Notes: a model not told the origin generated them from the sequence alone. Counted from the first letter of the stretch, positions 18,672 to 27,066 are shown. The stretch: 64,000 nt of DNA from Natronobacillus azotifigens (GCF_026805325.1 NZ_JAPRAT010000004.1:62001-126000); one strand, 5' to 3'. Numbers and translations: made by a program.

Positions 18672-18850
18672 AAAGGGGCAGAGGAATTGTAATTATATTT
18701 TCGTTTTTTTCCTAATTATTATTTATTCAGCTATGGGCGATGTATTTAAGCGAAGTGATTTTTCGTCTCACCTTATCTAAATAATGCCCAAAAATACTAG
18801 TTTAACTGATTTGGAAGTATATATCTAAATTACACACTTATATGTAAGGA
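18668..18850 (+). pseudogene. Possible broken small ORF coupled to the permease gene
   Basis: ATG at 18668 overlaps the permease stop (ATGA) and reads MKRGRGIVIIFSFFS before a stop. One extra T in the run of seven at 18704-18710 would continue as LIIIYSAMGDVFKRSDFSS to about 18781. It looks like a small membrane or exported peptide gene broken by a homopolymer indel, or a sequencing error. No known family. Confidence 0.35.
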
Positions 18851-18859
18851 TTGTTTAAC

Positions 18860-19525
18860 ATGATAAAGCGCTATTTCATATATTCGACTTGCTATTTTAT
18901 CCTCCTGCTAGCTGTTGGAGAGGATGAGGGAGTGCACTTAACTTTTAACTCTATTCGATCGCTAATCATTCCCTATAATCAAGAGACTCAAGGTATCAGC
19001 GTTTTTCTCCTAGTATTAAATTTAGGATTAGTTTTGCTTTTTGTCGATGTTATTATTAAGGGAACTGATGATTTTTTTACACTGAGCCCATACGCTTTAA
19101 CAAGAGCGGGAAAGGTGTATTTTTTCTTCCTGTATATAAAGCAGATAGGCAGAATGCTAGTTATTGTTATCGCAGCTAAACTAATAATAGATATGGTTAT
19201 AGCTTTACCAGATTTTAATCAATTAACGGCTGTCTTTGCTTTCGCAATATCTACTATACTTACTGTATTTTTTTTGACGATGTCGGTATTTTTAATGCGT
19301 CTAAAAGGGCTGGAATTGCAGTTGATTTATTTCCTTCTATTGCTTCTTACGTTAACGACTCAAATCCTTTCGTTCTCCATTGAGTTTTTTGGGATATTTG
19401 TTATTGCATCGTTAGGATTTTTGGACAATTTTTGGATTATTATTTCAGGAAAAATTGTTTTATGTCTCATACTAATTTTAATAAATTATGTTTCCATAAG
19501 AAAATATGAATCTTTAGGGAGTTGA
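18860..19525 (+). CDS. Membrane protein, second permease of the ABC set
   Basis: About 221 residues with six predicted helices (near 5-20, 48-66, 92-115, 127-148, 155-175 and 190-212), family not recognised. The ATG at 18860 is chosen because AAGGA lies 9 bases before it; an in-frame TTG at 18851 is too close. Its 3' end overlaps the region where the ATPase gene begins, which argues for a shared transporter with the products of 17802 and 19531. Confidence 0.7.
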   Translation: MIKRYFIYSTCYFILLLAVGEDEGVHLTFNSIRSLIIPYNQETQGISVFLLVLNLGLVLLFVDVIIKGTDDFFTLSPYALTRAGKVYFFFLYIKQIGRMLVIVIAAKLIIDMVIALPDFNQLTAVFAFAISTILTVFFLTMSVFLMRLKGLELQLIYFLLLLLTLTTQILSFSIEFFGIFVIASLGFLDNFWIIISGKIVLCLILILINYVSIRKYESLGS

Positions 19526-19530
19526 TTTCG

Positions 19531-20154
19531 ATGATTGATATTAGAGATGTTCACAAAGATTTGAAAGATAAAAAGGTCTTGAACGATTTAACGATAAATT
19601 TTAAAGAACAGAATGCTTATTTACTTAAGGGGCATAATGGTAGCGGAAAAACGATGTTACTACGGTTGGTTTGTGGTTTGATAAATCCGTCTAAAGGCAA
19701 AGTAACCTATAATAAAAACTACAGGTTTGGCATTATAATCGAAACACCTCAGTTTTTGAATAATGAAACGGCTTTTTACAATCTGAAATTTTTAGCAAGT
19801 ATCAACAAAATTATCGGTGATGAAGAAATTGTTCAAGTTCTAAAGAGATTGAATTTATATGAATCGAAAGACAAAAAGGTTAAATCTTTTTCTTTAGGTA
19901 TGAAACAGAGACTGGCGGTTTGCCAGGCGATTATGGAAAATCCAGATGTGCTATTACTTGATGAACCTTTTAATGCGATTGATGATGATAACATAAAGGT
20001 AGTTTTAGAAATCATTGATGAGTATAAACAAGAGGGGAAACTTGTTATCGTTGCAGCTCATGGATTAAACGATGCCGATGTCCAAGTTTTCGACAAAGTT
20101 ATCACATTACAAAATGGTGCAATTCAAGGAATTACGAAAGTAAACGCCATGTGA
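19531..20154 (+). CDS. ABC transporter ATP-binding protein
   Basis: Cytoplasmic ATPase of about 207 residues driving the two permeases upstream. Walker A GHNGSGKTMLL, Q-loop in IIETPQF, signature SFSLGMKQRLAV, Walker B VLLLDEPFNAID and H-loop VAAHGLND are all present. It is short, without a C-terminal extension, as in bacteriocin-immunity type ATPases. GGGAG (19516-19520) is 10 bases before the ATG at 19531; a TTG at 19522 is too near that site. Confidence 0.88.
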   Translation: MIDIRDVHKDLKDKKVLNDLTINFKEQNAYLLKGHNGSGKTMLLRLVCGLINPSKGKVTYNKNYRFGIIIETPQFLNNETAFYNLKFLASINKIIGDEEIVQVLKRLNLYESKDKKVKSFSLGMKQRLAVCQAIMENPDVLLLDEPFNAIDDDNIKVVLEIIDEYKQEGKLVIVAAHGLNDADVQVFDKVITLQNGAIQGITKVNAM

Positions 20155-20628
20155 AAAATTGATTTTGATAAAAGAGAACTCACAGAAAAAAAGAAAAGCA
20201 ATCAAAAAAAGTTGGTGTAGAACCCCACGTCAACTGCTATGGATGTATAAGTCCAATAACCTCGTTTCCGAACAAAGTTTATATTATATATTTTTTTCTT
20301 TTACAACCCCTGTTTAATTTAGAAAATTAAACATTGCACCTTCATGGAGTGGATTTCATCATTCAGCTGTTCTAACGGTGGGTGTATCCACCTTATCATA
20401 GGTATCACGACTCTACCACAGCAAGATTCAAGGGTTTTTAATGCTTGGGTATTACAGCCGAGTTAGATGTAACCCATCATTTACATAAAAAATATCTATC
20501 CTCAAAAACAAACTTGATTCCTATTATATAATGAAAAGACGGAGCATATTTTAGTTACAGTAAGAAGACAAACTACTTCACGACTATACCATTATAAGTA
20601 ACAATTCTAGTATAGAAAGGACATGGTT
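20155..20628. other. Gap between the two ABC sets
   Basis: No intact gene. On the minus strand about 40 open codons run from near 20440 to 20320 (with QALKTLESCCGRVVIPM), without start or known family; possibly a scrap of an insertion element. A TATAAT-like box lies near 20526 ahead of the next gene. Confidence 0.35.
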
Positions 20629-21666
20629 ATGAGTGTATTAGATTTGATAGATGTAGAGAAACATCAGCAGGATAGAGTTGTATTTCCCTCGATTTGTTTG
20701 AAGGTTGGTGAAGGCGAGGTGGTTGCCATTCACTCGACGACAGACATTCGCAAGTGTTTGTTGCATATTTTTACTGGACAAGAGCATATTTCAAATGGTG
20801 AAGTATGGATAGAGCATGAAGTGATGAAGCATGGGAAAATCTCTAAAAAACAAAATATTGGTTATTTCTTTTTAGACGAAGGACTGTATGAGCGTTTAAG
20901 CGTAAAGGACCATCTGCTGTTATTTAAAGGATTATTCACATCATCGTTAAACGTAGAAGATATCTTACAACTGGTGAGATTGGAGGCGAAAAAACAAACA
21001 AAAGTAAAGCAGTTAACTTTTTCTGAGAAGAAAAGACTGCAGATGGCGAAGTTGCTTATTCAAGATCCAAGTCTCTTTATTTTGGAAGAACCAGATCAAA
21101 ATGTCGACATCGAAACAAAACGAATTTTTATCACGATTACAAACCAATTAAAAACGCAAGGAAAGGCGATAGTAATTCTAACAAGTAATATGGAAAGTGC
21201 GATCACATTTTCTGATCACGTATATCGACTTAGCGAAGAAGGTTTGCTTGCAATAGAAATGCCCGCTACCTTAGAAGCGGAAATTCAGGTGCAAGAATCT
21301 GCGGAGGAGGCAGATGCAGTAGTGATTTCTTATAAAAAAATCCCTGCTAAAGTGAGTGATAAATTAATTTTGTTTAATCCGCCAGAAATAGATTATATTG
21401 AAAGTCACGACGGACAATCCAATTTACATATTCGAGGGGAAAGCTTTCCGTGCATGTTCACTTTAAATCAATTAGAAGAAGAATTACAATCGTTTGGCTT
21501 CTTTAGATGTCATCGTTCTTATATTGTTAACTTGCAAAAGGTCAGAGAAGTGGTGACTTGGACGAGGAATAGTTATAGCTTGATATTAGAAAACGCAAGG
21601 AAAACCGAAATTCCGTTATCGAAAAACAAAATGACTGATTTAAAGGGAATACTCGGCTTAAAATAA
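20629..21666 (+). CDS. Degenerate ABC ATPase fused to a LytTR DNA-binding domain
   Basis: Transcription regulator of about 345 residues. The N-terminal 210 residues have the ABC ATPase fold but have lost the P-loop (the Walker A place reads VVAIHSTTDIRKCLL) and the signature (LTFSEKKRLQM), while a Walker-B-like LFILEEPDQNVD remains, so ATP hydrolysis is unlikely. The C-terminal LytTR domain (about 240-345) shows IDYIESHDGQSNLHI and FFRCHRSYIVNLQKV. Proteins of this build control an adjacent ABC operon. Two perfect palindromes just after its stop are the probable binding sites. ATG 20629 is chosen for its 8-base spacing from AAAGGA; ATG 20623 is too close. Confidence 0.9.
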   Translation: MSVLDLIDVEKHQQDRVVFPSICLKVGEGEVVAIHSTTDIRKCLLHIFTGQEHISNGEVWIEHEVMKHGKISKKQNIGYFFLDEGLYERLSVKDHLLLFKGLFTSSLNVEDILQLVRLEAKKQTKVKQLTFSEKKRLQMAKLLIQDPSLFILEEPDQNVDIETKRIFITITNQLKTQGKAIVILTSNMESAITFSDHVYRLSEEGLLAIEMPATLEAEIQVQESAEEADAVVISYKKIPAKVSDKLILFNPPEIDYIESHDGQSNLHIRGESFPCMFTLNQLEEELQSFGFFRCHRSYIVNLQKVREVVTWTRNSYSLILENARKTEIPLSKNKMTDLKGILGLK

Positions 21667-21671
21667 CTCCT

Positions 21672-21705
21672 TTTAACCGGTTAAATACTCTTTTCACCGT
21701 GAAAA
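21672..21705. promoter_or_regulatory. Paired palindromic operator for the LytTR regulator
   Basis: TTTAACCGGTTAAA (21672-21685) and TTTTCACCGTGAAAA (21691-21705) are both perfect palindromes. The ACCG cores are exactly 20 bp apart, two helical turns, and the pair ends two bases before the -35 box, as an activator site would. LytTR proteins bind such spaced repeats; assignment to this regulator is inferred from position. Confidence 0.7.
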
Positions 21706-21707
21706 TG

Positions 21708-21736
21708 CTGACAATGCGTGTGGTGTCTCTTATTCT
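21708..21736 (+). promoter_or_regulatory. Sigma-A promoter of the second ABC operon
   Basis: CTGACA (21708-21713), a 17-base spacer and TATTCT (21731-21736). The paired palindromes abut its upstream edge. Confidence 0.65.
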
Positions 21737-21772
21737 TTAGTTGCAAGTATTGTGACGAAGAGGAGGAGTACG

Positions 21773-22627
21773 ATGGAAAACATACTCAGTGTAAAATCAT
21801 TAAAACATGTTTTTTCGAAAAGTACAGCTATCGATAATATGAGTTTCGAAGTACAAAGAGGTGAAATATTCGGTTTCTTAGGTCCTAGCGGTGCGGGAAA
21901 AACGACTACAATAAAAATATTGACTGGTCAACTTCATCCGACGAGTGGAACGGCGTTGCTTTTTGATGTTCCTTCCACACAGGTAAATCAACCGAAATAT
22001 TTAAAAAAATTTGGGGTGATGACAGATAATAGTGGGCTATACAATAGACTTAGCGTATATGATAATCTCCATTTATATTGTGAGTTGTATTCTGTGGAAA
22101 ATAAGCAGAAAAGAATTGATGAGGTATTGGATATGGTAAATTTAATGGATGAGAAAAGAAAGGTGGTTTCCAAGCTTTCAAAGGGGATGTTGCAAAGAGT
22201 AACGCTCGCGCGCGCATTGTTGCATGAGCCAGAATTACTTTTTCTCGATGAACCAACAGGTGCGCTAGATCCTGCTAATTCGAGGCATATCCACCATGGA
22301 CTTCAGGAACTTAACCGCAGAGGCACTACAATATTTTTAACGACTCACGATATGCTAGAAGCAGAGTCTTTATGTCATCGAGTGGCATTCCTTAACAAAG
22401 GGAAAGTTCAATTGTTGGATGAACCGTCTAAGTTACGGAGAAAATATTCTGATGATACCTTGACGGTTGAGTTAGTAACCGGAGAAAAACGAATTCTAGA
22501 AAACGGTCCAAAAGGCGCGCAAAAGCTGTATGAATATATGTCAAGCGGTCAAGTCGTCACCTTGTTTTCAAATGAACCGACATTAGGAGATATTTTCGTG
22601 GATGTAACAGGGAGGTCGTTAGTATGA
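21773..22627 (+). CDS. ABC transporter ATP-binding protein
   Basis: ATPase of about 284 residues, similar to DrrA/CcmA-type drug or lipid exporters. Walker A GPSGAGKTTTI, signature SKLSKGMLQRVTLA, Walker B LLFLDEPTGALD and H-loop LTTHDM are intact. The C-terminal 60 residues form the extension seen in ABC-2 exporters. GAGGAGG lies 6 bases before ATG 21773; the longer reading frame to 21752 lacks a site. The stop overlaps the permease start by four bases, so the pair is coupled. Expression is probably under the LytTR protein encoded just upstream. Confidence 0.92.
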   Translation: MENILSVKSLKHVFSKSTAIDNMSFEVQRGEIFGFLGPSGAGKTTTIKILTGQLHPTSGTALLFDVPSTQVNQPKYLKKFGVMTDNSGLYNRLSVYDNLHLYCELYSVENKQKRIDEVLDMVNLMDEKRKVVSKLSKGMLQRVTLARALLHEPELLFLDEPTGALDPANSRHIHHGLQELNRRGTTIFLTTHDMLEAESLCHRVAFLNKGKVQLLDEPSKLRRKYSDDTLTVELVTGEKRILENGPKGAQKLYEYMSSGQVVTLFSNEPTLGDIFVDVTGRSLV

Positions 22628-23337
22628 GTTTCTCATTGAAGCGGATATACGCCATTTTTTACAAAGATCTCAAAGATTTGATGAAGAATATGTTCGTGCT
22701 GACCACTGTTCTAACACCGGTTCTTTTTGCTGTTTTGACTGTACAATCAGAGCCGCTTCATTTTGATGTACATTATCTCATCATCAATCTAGTTTTCATT
22801 ATGACGACAGTATTTTTACAAGGAGCAATCATTGCAGAGGAGAAAGAGAAAAACACGCTACGCGGATTAATGATGTCACCAGCAACAACGACTGAAATAT
22901 TGATTGGAAAAAGTGGGCTAAGTGTATTACTAACGATAATAACATTAGCGCTCTGTATTCGAATCACAGGCTATGAATTTGTTTATGCAAATGCGTTATT
23001 TTTGGCGCTGTTTCTGTCATTCATTCTATATCTTGCGATGGGAACACTGTTAGGGCTGTTAGCACGAACTGTTGTGGAAGCTTCTTTGGTTCTCATGCCT
23101 CTCATGTTTGTGTTTGGACTGGGATCGCTTTTGTTAGAAATTATCTCTGATTATCCGAGTTTGGTATTTTTGGAATATCTCCCTAATTTTCATTTGCAAT
23201 TTTTAGTCGAAGCGGTGGACGCAGGGAAAGCATTTCGGGAGGTTACGGGAAATTTAATCGTCATTGCACTTTGGATGGTATTCGTCTGCTTTTTAACCGT
23301 CATGGTTTATCGCAAAAGGGAGGTAGACGGGAAATAA
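22624..23337 (+). CDS. ABC-2 type transporter permease
   Basis: Membrane partner of the ATPase at 21773; 237 residues with six helices (near 20-38, 53-72, 97-117, 125-148, 155-178 and 213-233). It contains the ABC-2 motif EEKEKNTLRGLMMSP. The start overlaps the upstream stop. Substrate unknown; export of a drug, peptide or lipid is the family expectation. Confidence 0.9.
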   Translation: MSFSLKRIYAIFYKDLKDLMKNMFVLTTVLTPVLFAVLTVQSEPLHFDVHYLIINLVFIMTTVFLQGAIIAEEKEKNTLRGLMMSPATTTEILIGKSGLSVLLTIITLALCIRITGYEFVYANALFLALFLSFILYLAMGTLLGLLARTVVEASLVLMPLMFVFGLGSLLLEIISDYPSLVFLEYLPNFHLQFLVEAVDAGKAFREVTGNLIVIALWMVFVCFLTVMVYRKREVDGK

Positions 23338-23396
23338 GCAGGTTGTTCAGTCACTTTTAACGGACAAATGTCCACTTCGAGGGTCTGATTCGAGAT

Positions 23397-23429
23397 CCAA
23401 GCTATTGACATTTTGTGAAAAATGAATAG
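23397..23429 (+). promoter_or_regulatory. Orphan copy of the argS promoter region (33-bp direct repeat)
   Basis: 33 bases identical to 24761-24793, including TTGACA (23405-23410). Here the -10 would be TAGTCT after 16 bases. It points into repeat copy B, which begins about 20 bases downstream and is followed by a terminator. Confidence 0.6.
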
Positions 23430-23450
23430 TCTTAAACCTGAGTTTTGTAG

Positions 23451-23634
23451 ATAAAGAACAACTTCAATCAGTGGGGGTATTTAGGTATTCTACCACTGAT
23501 TGTTAGCCCTAAAGGATGACACCTAAAGGCCCTTGAACCATTCGAGGTGCTAGCGTCCGTTACTCCCACTTAAACAACTTGGTATTCTCCTTGTTTTGAA
23601 GTGGGAGTCTTACGGACGGTTGCTCCGGGGTAAA
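23451..23634 (+). repeat. Dispersed structured repeat, copy B
   Basis: Complete copy: 5' hairpin (CAATCAGTGG / CCACTGATTG), GTTAGC..GCTAGC closing helix, and a long distal hairpin (CGTCCGT-ACTCCCACTT / AAGTGGGAGT-ACGGACG), ending TTGCTCCGGGGTAAA. It lies between a promoter copy and a strong terminator. Confidence 0.9.
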
Positions 23635-23640
23635 AAATAA

Positions 23641-23690
23641 AAACAGCCTTAACCCATTGTGAACATTGGGTTTGAGGCTGTCATTTTTTT
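23641..23690 (+). terminator. Strong rho-independent terminator after repeat copy B
   Basis: ACAGCCTTAACCCA pairs with TGGGTTTGAGGCTGT, followed by CATTTTTTTT. It ends the ABC operon, the repeat transcript, or both. The remaining gap to 23949 holds no gene. Confidence 0.85.
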
Positions 23691-23949
23691 TGCTAGTCCA
23701 CATTCCAGGAAATAGCAAGTTTTCTTATGTCTTGAAAACTATTTCACAAAAAATTACAATGAATCAAAATAGATATTTAACATAGGGATCATCTTCTATT
23801 AGCTTAATCTCTTTTTTCATAGTGTCCTTGACATAGATGCCAGTTTAAGGGAAACTTTTCTTTAATAAATGACATTGTATTTAAAGACCTAAAAAACAGA
23901 GCCTGCAATAAATTACTATTACAAACCAAGTGGGGGAGGAGGAACAAAG

Positions 23950-24729
23950 ATGAATTTAAGAAAGTACGGAGAAAAAGATTATAAGATAGCTGTGATTCAT
24001 GGGGGACCAGGTGCTGCGGGAAGCGTAAAGCCTATATGTGAGGAGCTATCTATGTTTTGTGGCATATTGGAACCTCTTCAAACTGAACCGTCAGTAGAAG
24101 GACAGCTCATGGAGTTAAAAGGAATATTAGAAGAGAATGCTAAGGACCCGATAATTTTAATTGGTCATTCATGGGGAGCTATGTTAATTTACATGTTTGC
24201 AGCAAAATACAATCATTTAGTAAAAAAAATTATCCTTATAGCAAGTGGCTCTATTGAAGAAAAGTATTACAAAGATTTACAAGATAACAGAGAAGGTAAG
24301 CTGACAGAAGATGAGAAGATTGAGCTAAATAGATTACAACAGATTTTCTCTAATCCCGTTGGTCATGACATGAATAGGGTGTTTGCAAAGTTTGGTGCAC
24401 TCATGGATAAGCTTGACAGCTATGCCCCGATGGAAATCACTAATGATGATAGTCTGTATAACTATGAAATATTTGCAAAAGTCTGGCCTGAAGCTCATGT
24501 TCTGAGGAAAAGTGGTTCTATGTATGAAATAGGAAAGAATATAAAATGTGAAGTTGTTGCTATTCATGGGGATTATGATTCTCATCCAGCTTATGGTATT
24601 AAAGCATCTTTAGAAAAGATAATTGCTAAATTTAAGTTTTATAAATTAGAAAACTGTGGTCATAGCCCTTGGACAGAAAGCTATGCTAAAGATGAGTTCT
24701 ATAAAATTCTAAAAGATGAGATTTTATAG
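23950..24729 (+). CDS. Alpha/beta hydrolase (proline iminopeptidase-like)
   Basis: Cytoplasmic alpha/beta-hydrolase of 259 residues. Oxyanion-hole motif HGGPG (19-23) and nucleophile elbow GHSWGA are those of proline iminopeptidases; the acid is probably Asp in HGDYDSHP and the base His in NCGHSPW. The cap segment (about 105-195) is short and acidic. GGGGGAGG precedes the ATG. It lies inside a 33-bp direct repeat pair (23397 and 24761), which suggests the segment was inserted or duplicated next to argS. Substrate unproven; an esterase role is possible. Confidence 0.85.
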   Translation: MNLRKYGEKDYKIAVIHGGPGAAGSVKPICEELSMFCGILEPLQTEPSVEGQLMELKGILEENAKDPIILIGHSWGAMLIYMFAAKYNHLVKKIILIASGSIEEKYYKDLQDNREGKLTEDEKIELNRLQQIFSNPVGHDMNRVFAKFGALMDKLDSYAPMEITNDDSLYNYEIFAKVWPEAHVLRKSGSMYEIGKNIKCEVVAIHGDYDSHPAYGIKASLEKIIAKFKFYKLENCGHSPWTESYAKDEFYKILKDEIL

Positions 24730-24768
24730 AACTATAAAGGAGCTGAGGAAGGGTTCAACTCCAAGCTA

Positions 24769-24796
24769 TTGACATTTTGTGAAAAATGAATAGAAT
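24769..24796 (+). promoter_or_regulatory. Sigma-A promoter of argS
   Basis: TTGACA (24769-24774), 16-base spacer, TAGAAT (24791-24796). It lies just upstream of the T-box leader. Confidence 0.7.
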
Positions 24797-24819
24797 AGTC
24801 TAAAATACATGTTTAAATT

Positions 24820-25057
24820 CAATGACAAAGAGAGTAGTTATTTGAGAAAGCAAAGCGAATCAGGGGTGGTGGGAGCCTGGTCAAGGATCAAATAATGAAA
24901 CGCACTTTGTAGATGCTTTCCTGAACAGGATTATGTAGGGGGAGTCGGGGTGAACCTCGTTATCAAATGGAGTGGTTTTTTATAAAAACAAGTAGAGTGG
25001 TACCACGGGCTAATTTAAACTCCCGTCTCTTTTCATACGAAAAGAGACGGGAGTTTT
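24820..25057 (+). ncRNA. T-box riboswitch, arginine specific (argS leader)
   Basis: tRNA-sensing leader. Stem I is closed by ACAAAG (from 24825) with CTTTGT (24905-24910) and has the GAGAGTAG element. The specifier triplet CGC at 24901-24903, flanked by GAAA and a purine, is an Arg codon. The T-box AGAGTGGTACCACGG is at 24994-25008. The terminator ACTCCCGTCTCTTTT / AAAAGAGACGGGAGT with seven T residues ends at 25057. Uncharged tRNA-Arg should stabilise the antiterminator and raise argS expression. Confidence 0.95.
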
Positions 25058-25079
25058 TTTATTATAGGAGGGAATAGGA

Positions 25080-26768
25080 ATGGATAATAAAACCGCTTTT
25101 GTTGATGTCCTATATGATCAGTTAAAAGATCATTTGGACAAAAGTAAGTTGAATAGTATGATTGAGAAACCGAAAAAAGAAAGCATGGGTGATTTGGCAT
25201 TTCCTTGTTTTGAATTGGCGAAAGTGTATCGAAAGTCTCCTCAAAACATTGCACTTGAACTTACAAAGGAAATGACGTTGCCCAATCTCTTTCAGAATGT
25301 CGAAGCTGTAAATGGTTATGTTAATGTGTTTTTAAACAAAGAAGAAGTATCATCTTATACCATTCAAAAAGCCCTTTCGAAAAAGGAGAACTATGGAAAT
25401 GTAAACATTGGAAACAAAGGTGTAATCACGATTGACTTTTCCTCACCCAATATCGCTAAACCTTTTTCAATGGGACATCTCCGCTCAACGGTGATTGGCA
25501 ATGCATTAGCACGAATCTCGGAAAAATGTGGGTATAACGCTATACGAATTAACCATTTAGGTGATTGGGGAACACAGTTCGGAAAATTAATTGTTGCTTA
25601 TACATTGTGGGGAGATGAACAAAAGGTAAAAGAAAATCCGATAAAAGAGCTGTTAAAATTGTATGTGCGTTTTCATGAAGCGGCAGAACAAGATGAAAAA
25701 TTAAATGACAAAGGGAGACAATGGTTTAAGAAATTAGAAGATGGGGATGAGAGAGCCTTAGAATTATGGAGTTGGTTTAGGGAGGAGTCATTACAAGAGT
25801 TTACCAAAATATACGAGCTATTAGGTGTGAACTTTGATTCAACGCATGGGGAGGCATTTTATAACGATAAAATGGATAGAGTGATTCAGTTATTGGAAGA
25901 AAAGAAATTGTTAAAAGAATCTGATCAAGCTAAAGTAGTTGAAATAGACGACGATCTACCGCCTTGTTTGATAAAGAAAAGGGATGGAACTACTCTTTAT
26001 GCAACACGTGATTTAGCAGCCGCCATTTATCGTCAAGATACGTATAAATTTGTTCGGTCATTATATGTTGTAGGAAATGAACAAACGCTTCATTTTAAGC
26101 AACTCTTTCTTGTTTTAGAAAAAATGGGGTACAAATGGCACAAGGGACTGAAACATGTTGCTTTTGGCATGATGTTAAAAGACGGGAAAAAAATGTCTAC
26201 ACGAAAAGGAAAAGTTGTATTGTTAGAAGATGTATTAAATGATGCGATTACTCTAGCCAAGAATAACATAGTAGAGAAGAATCCAACTCTCGATTCTAAA
26301 GACAATGTTGCTCGTCAAGTGGGGACAGGTGCTGTTATTTTTCATGACTTAAAGAACTATCGTTTAAATGATATTGAATTTTCATTAGAGGATATGTTGA
26401 GGTTTGAAGGGGAAACAGGCCCATATGTTCAATACACACATGCACGTGCCTCGTCTATTTTAAGAAAAGGCGATTATCAGGAAAGTAATGATGACGTAAA
26501 CATATCAGATGTTGAAGCATGGTCGATAATAATAAATTTATTGGATTTTCCAGATGCGATAAAGCGTGCTTATGAGGGGAGCGATCCTTCCCAAATTGCG
26601 AAATATGTACTCGAACTTGCAAAAGCATTTAATAAATACTATGGATCTGTTCGTATTTTAGATGATAAGGAACATAAACAGTCAAGATTGTCCCTTGTAC
26701 ATTCGGTTCAAATTGTCCTTAATGAAGGATTACGACTTTTAGGCATAGAAGCACCTAACGAAATGTAG
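25080..26768 (+). CDS. argS: Arginyl-tRNA synthetase
   Basis: Class I synthetase charging tRNA-Arg; 562 residues, close to the usual 555-560. N-terminal additional domain (about 5-100), HIGH-type motif in AKPFSMGHLRSTVIGN, KMSKS-type motif as KKMSTRKGK, and C-terminal anticodon-binding DALR domain (about 450-562) with FEGETGPYVQYTHARASSI at its border. AGGAGGGA lies ahead of the ATG. It is controlled by the T-box leader directly upstream. Many Bacillaceae carry two argS genes; whether this is the only one cannot be told here. Confidence 0.97.
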   Translation: MDNKTAFVDVLYDQLKDHLDKSKLNSMIEKPKKESMGDLAFPCFELAKVYRKSPQNIALELTKEMTLPNLFQNVEAVNGYVNVFLNKEEVSSYTIQKALSKKENYGNVNIGNKGVITIDFSSPNIAKPFSMGHLRSTVIGNALARISEKCGYNAIRINHLGDWGTQFGKLIVAYTLWGDEQKVKENPIKELLKLYVRFHEAAEQDEKLNDKGRQWFKKLEDGDERALELWSWFREESLQEFTKIYELLGVNFDSTHGEAFYNDKMDRVIQLLEEKKLLKESDQAKVVEIDDDLPPCLIKKRDGTTLYATRDLAAAIYRQDTYKFVRSLYVVGNEQTLHFKQLFLVLEKMGYKWHKGLKHVAFGMMLKDGKKMSTRKGKVVLLEDVLNDAITLAKNNIVEKNPTLDSKDNVARQVGTGAVIFHDLKNYRLNDIEFSLEDMLRFEGETGPYVQYTHARASSILRKGDYQESNDDVNISDVEAWSIIINLLDFPDAIKRAYEGSDPSQIAKYVLELAKAFNKYYGSVRILDDKEHKQSRLSLVHSVQIVLNEGLRLLGIEAPNEM

Positions 26769-26818
26769 TAATAGAGAAATTAGACTTTATTAACGCAATT
26801 TTTATTGAAAAAACAGTA

Positions 26819-26843
26819 ACGAGCTTGTGGACTCAAGCTCGTT
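26819..26843 (+). terminator. Terminator of argS
   Basis: AACGAGCTTG and CAAGCTCGTT with a five-base loop; a short AAATTTG follows. Confidence 0.7.
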
Positions 26844-26884
26844 AAATTTGTAATTTCTCTTCATATAACCACAGTAAACCATAA

Positions 26885-27066
26885 TATAAAGTGAAACTTC
26901 AATCAGTGGGGGTTTTAGGTATTCCCCCACTGATTGTTAGCCCTAAAGGATGACCTAAAGGCCCTTGAACCATTCGGGGTGCTAGCGTCCGTTACTCCCA
27001 ATTAAACAACTTTATATTCTTGTTGTTTTGAAGTGGGAGTCTTACGGACGGTTGCTTCGGGATAAA
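26885..27066 (+). repeat. Dispersed structured repeat, copy C (best-preserved)
   Basis: Starts TATAAAGTGAAACTTC and ends TTCGGGATAAA. Perfect 12-bp hairpin AATCAGTGGGGG (26901-26912) / CCCCCACTGATT (26924-26935), GTTAGC (26936-26941) pairing with GCTAGC (26981-26986), and a long distal hairpin with arms 26986-27010 and 27023-27050. No start codon with ribosome site inside. Confidence 0.95.

Noticed and set aside
20320-20440. Intact IS200/IS605 or tnpB gene end
   Set aside because: Only about 40 open codons on the minus strand, no start, no recognisable transposase motif.
26885-27066. CRISPR array
   Set aside because: The repeats are about 180 bp, widely dispersed, in both orientations and without regular spacers.
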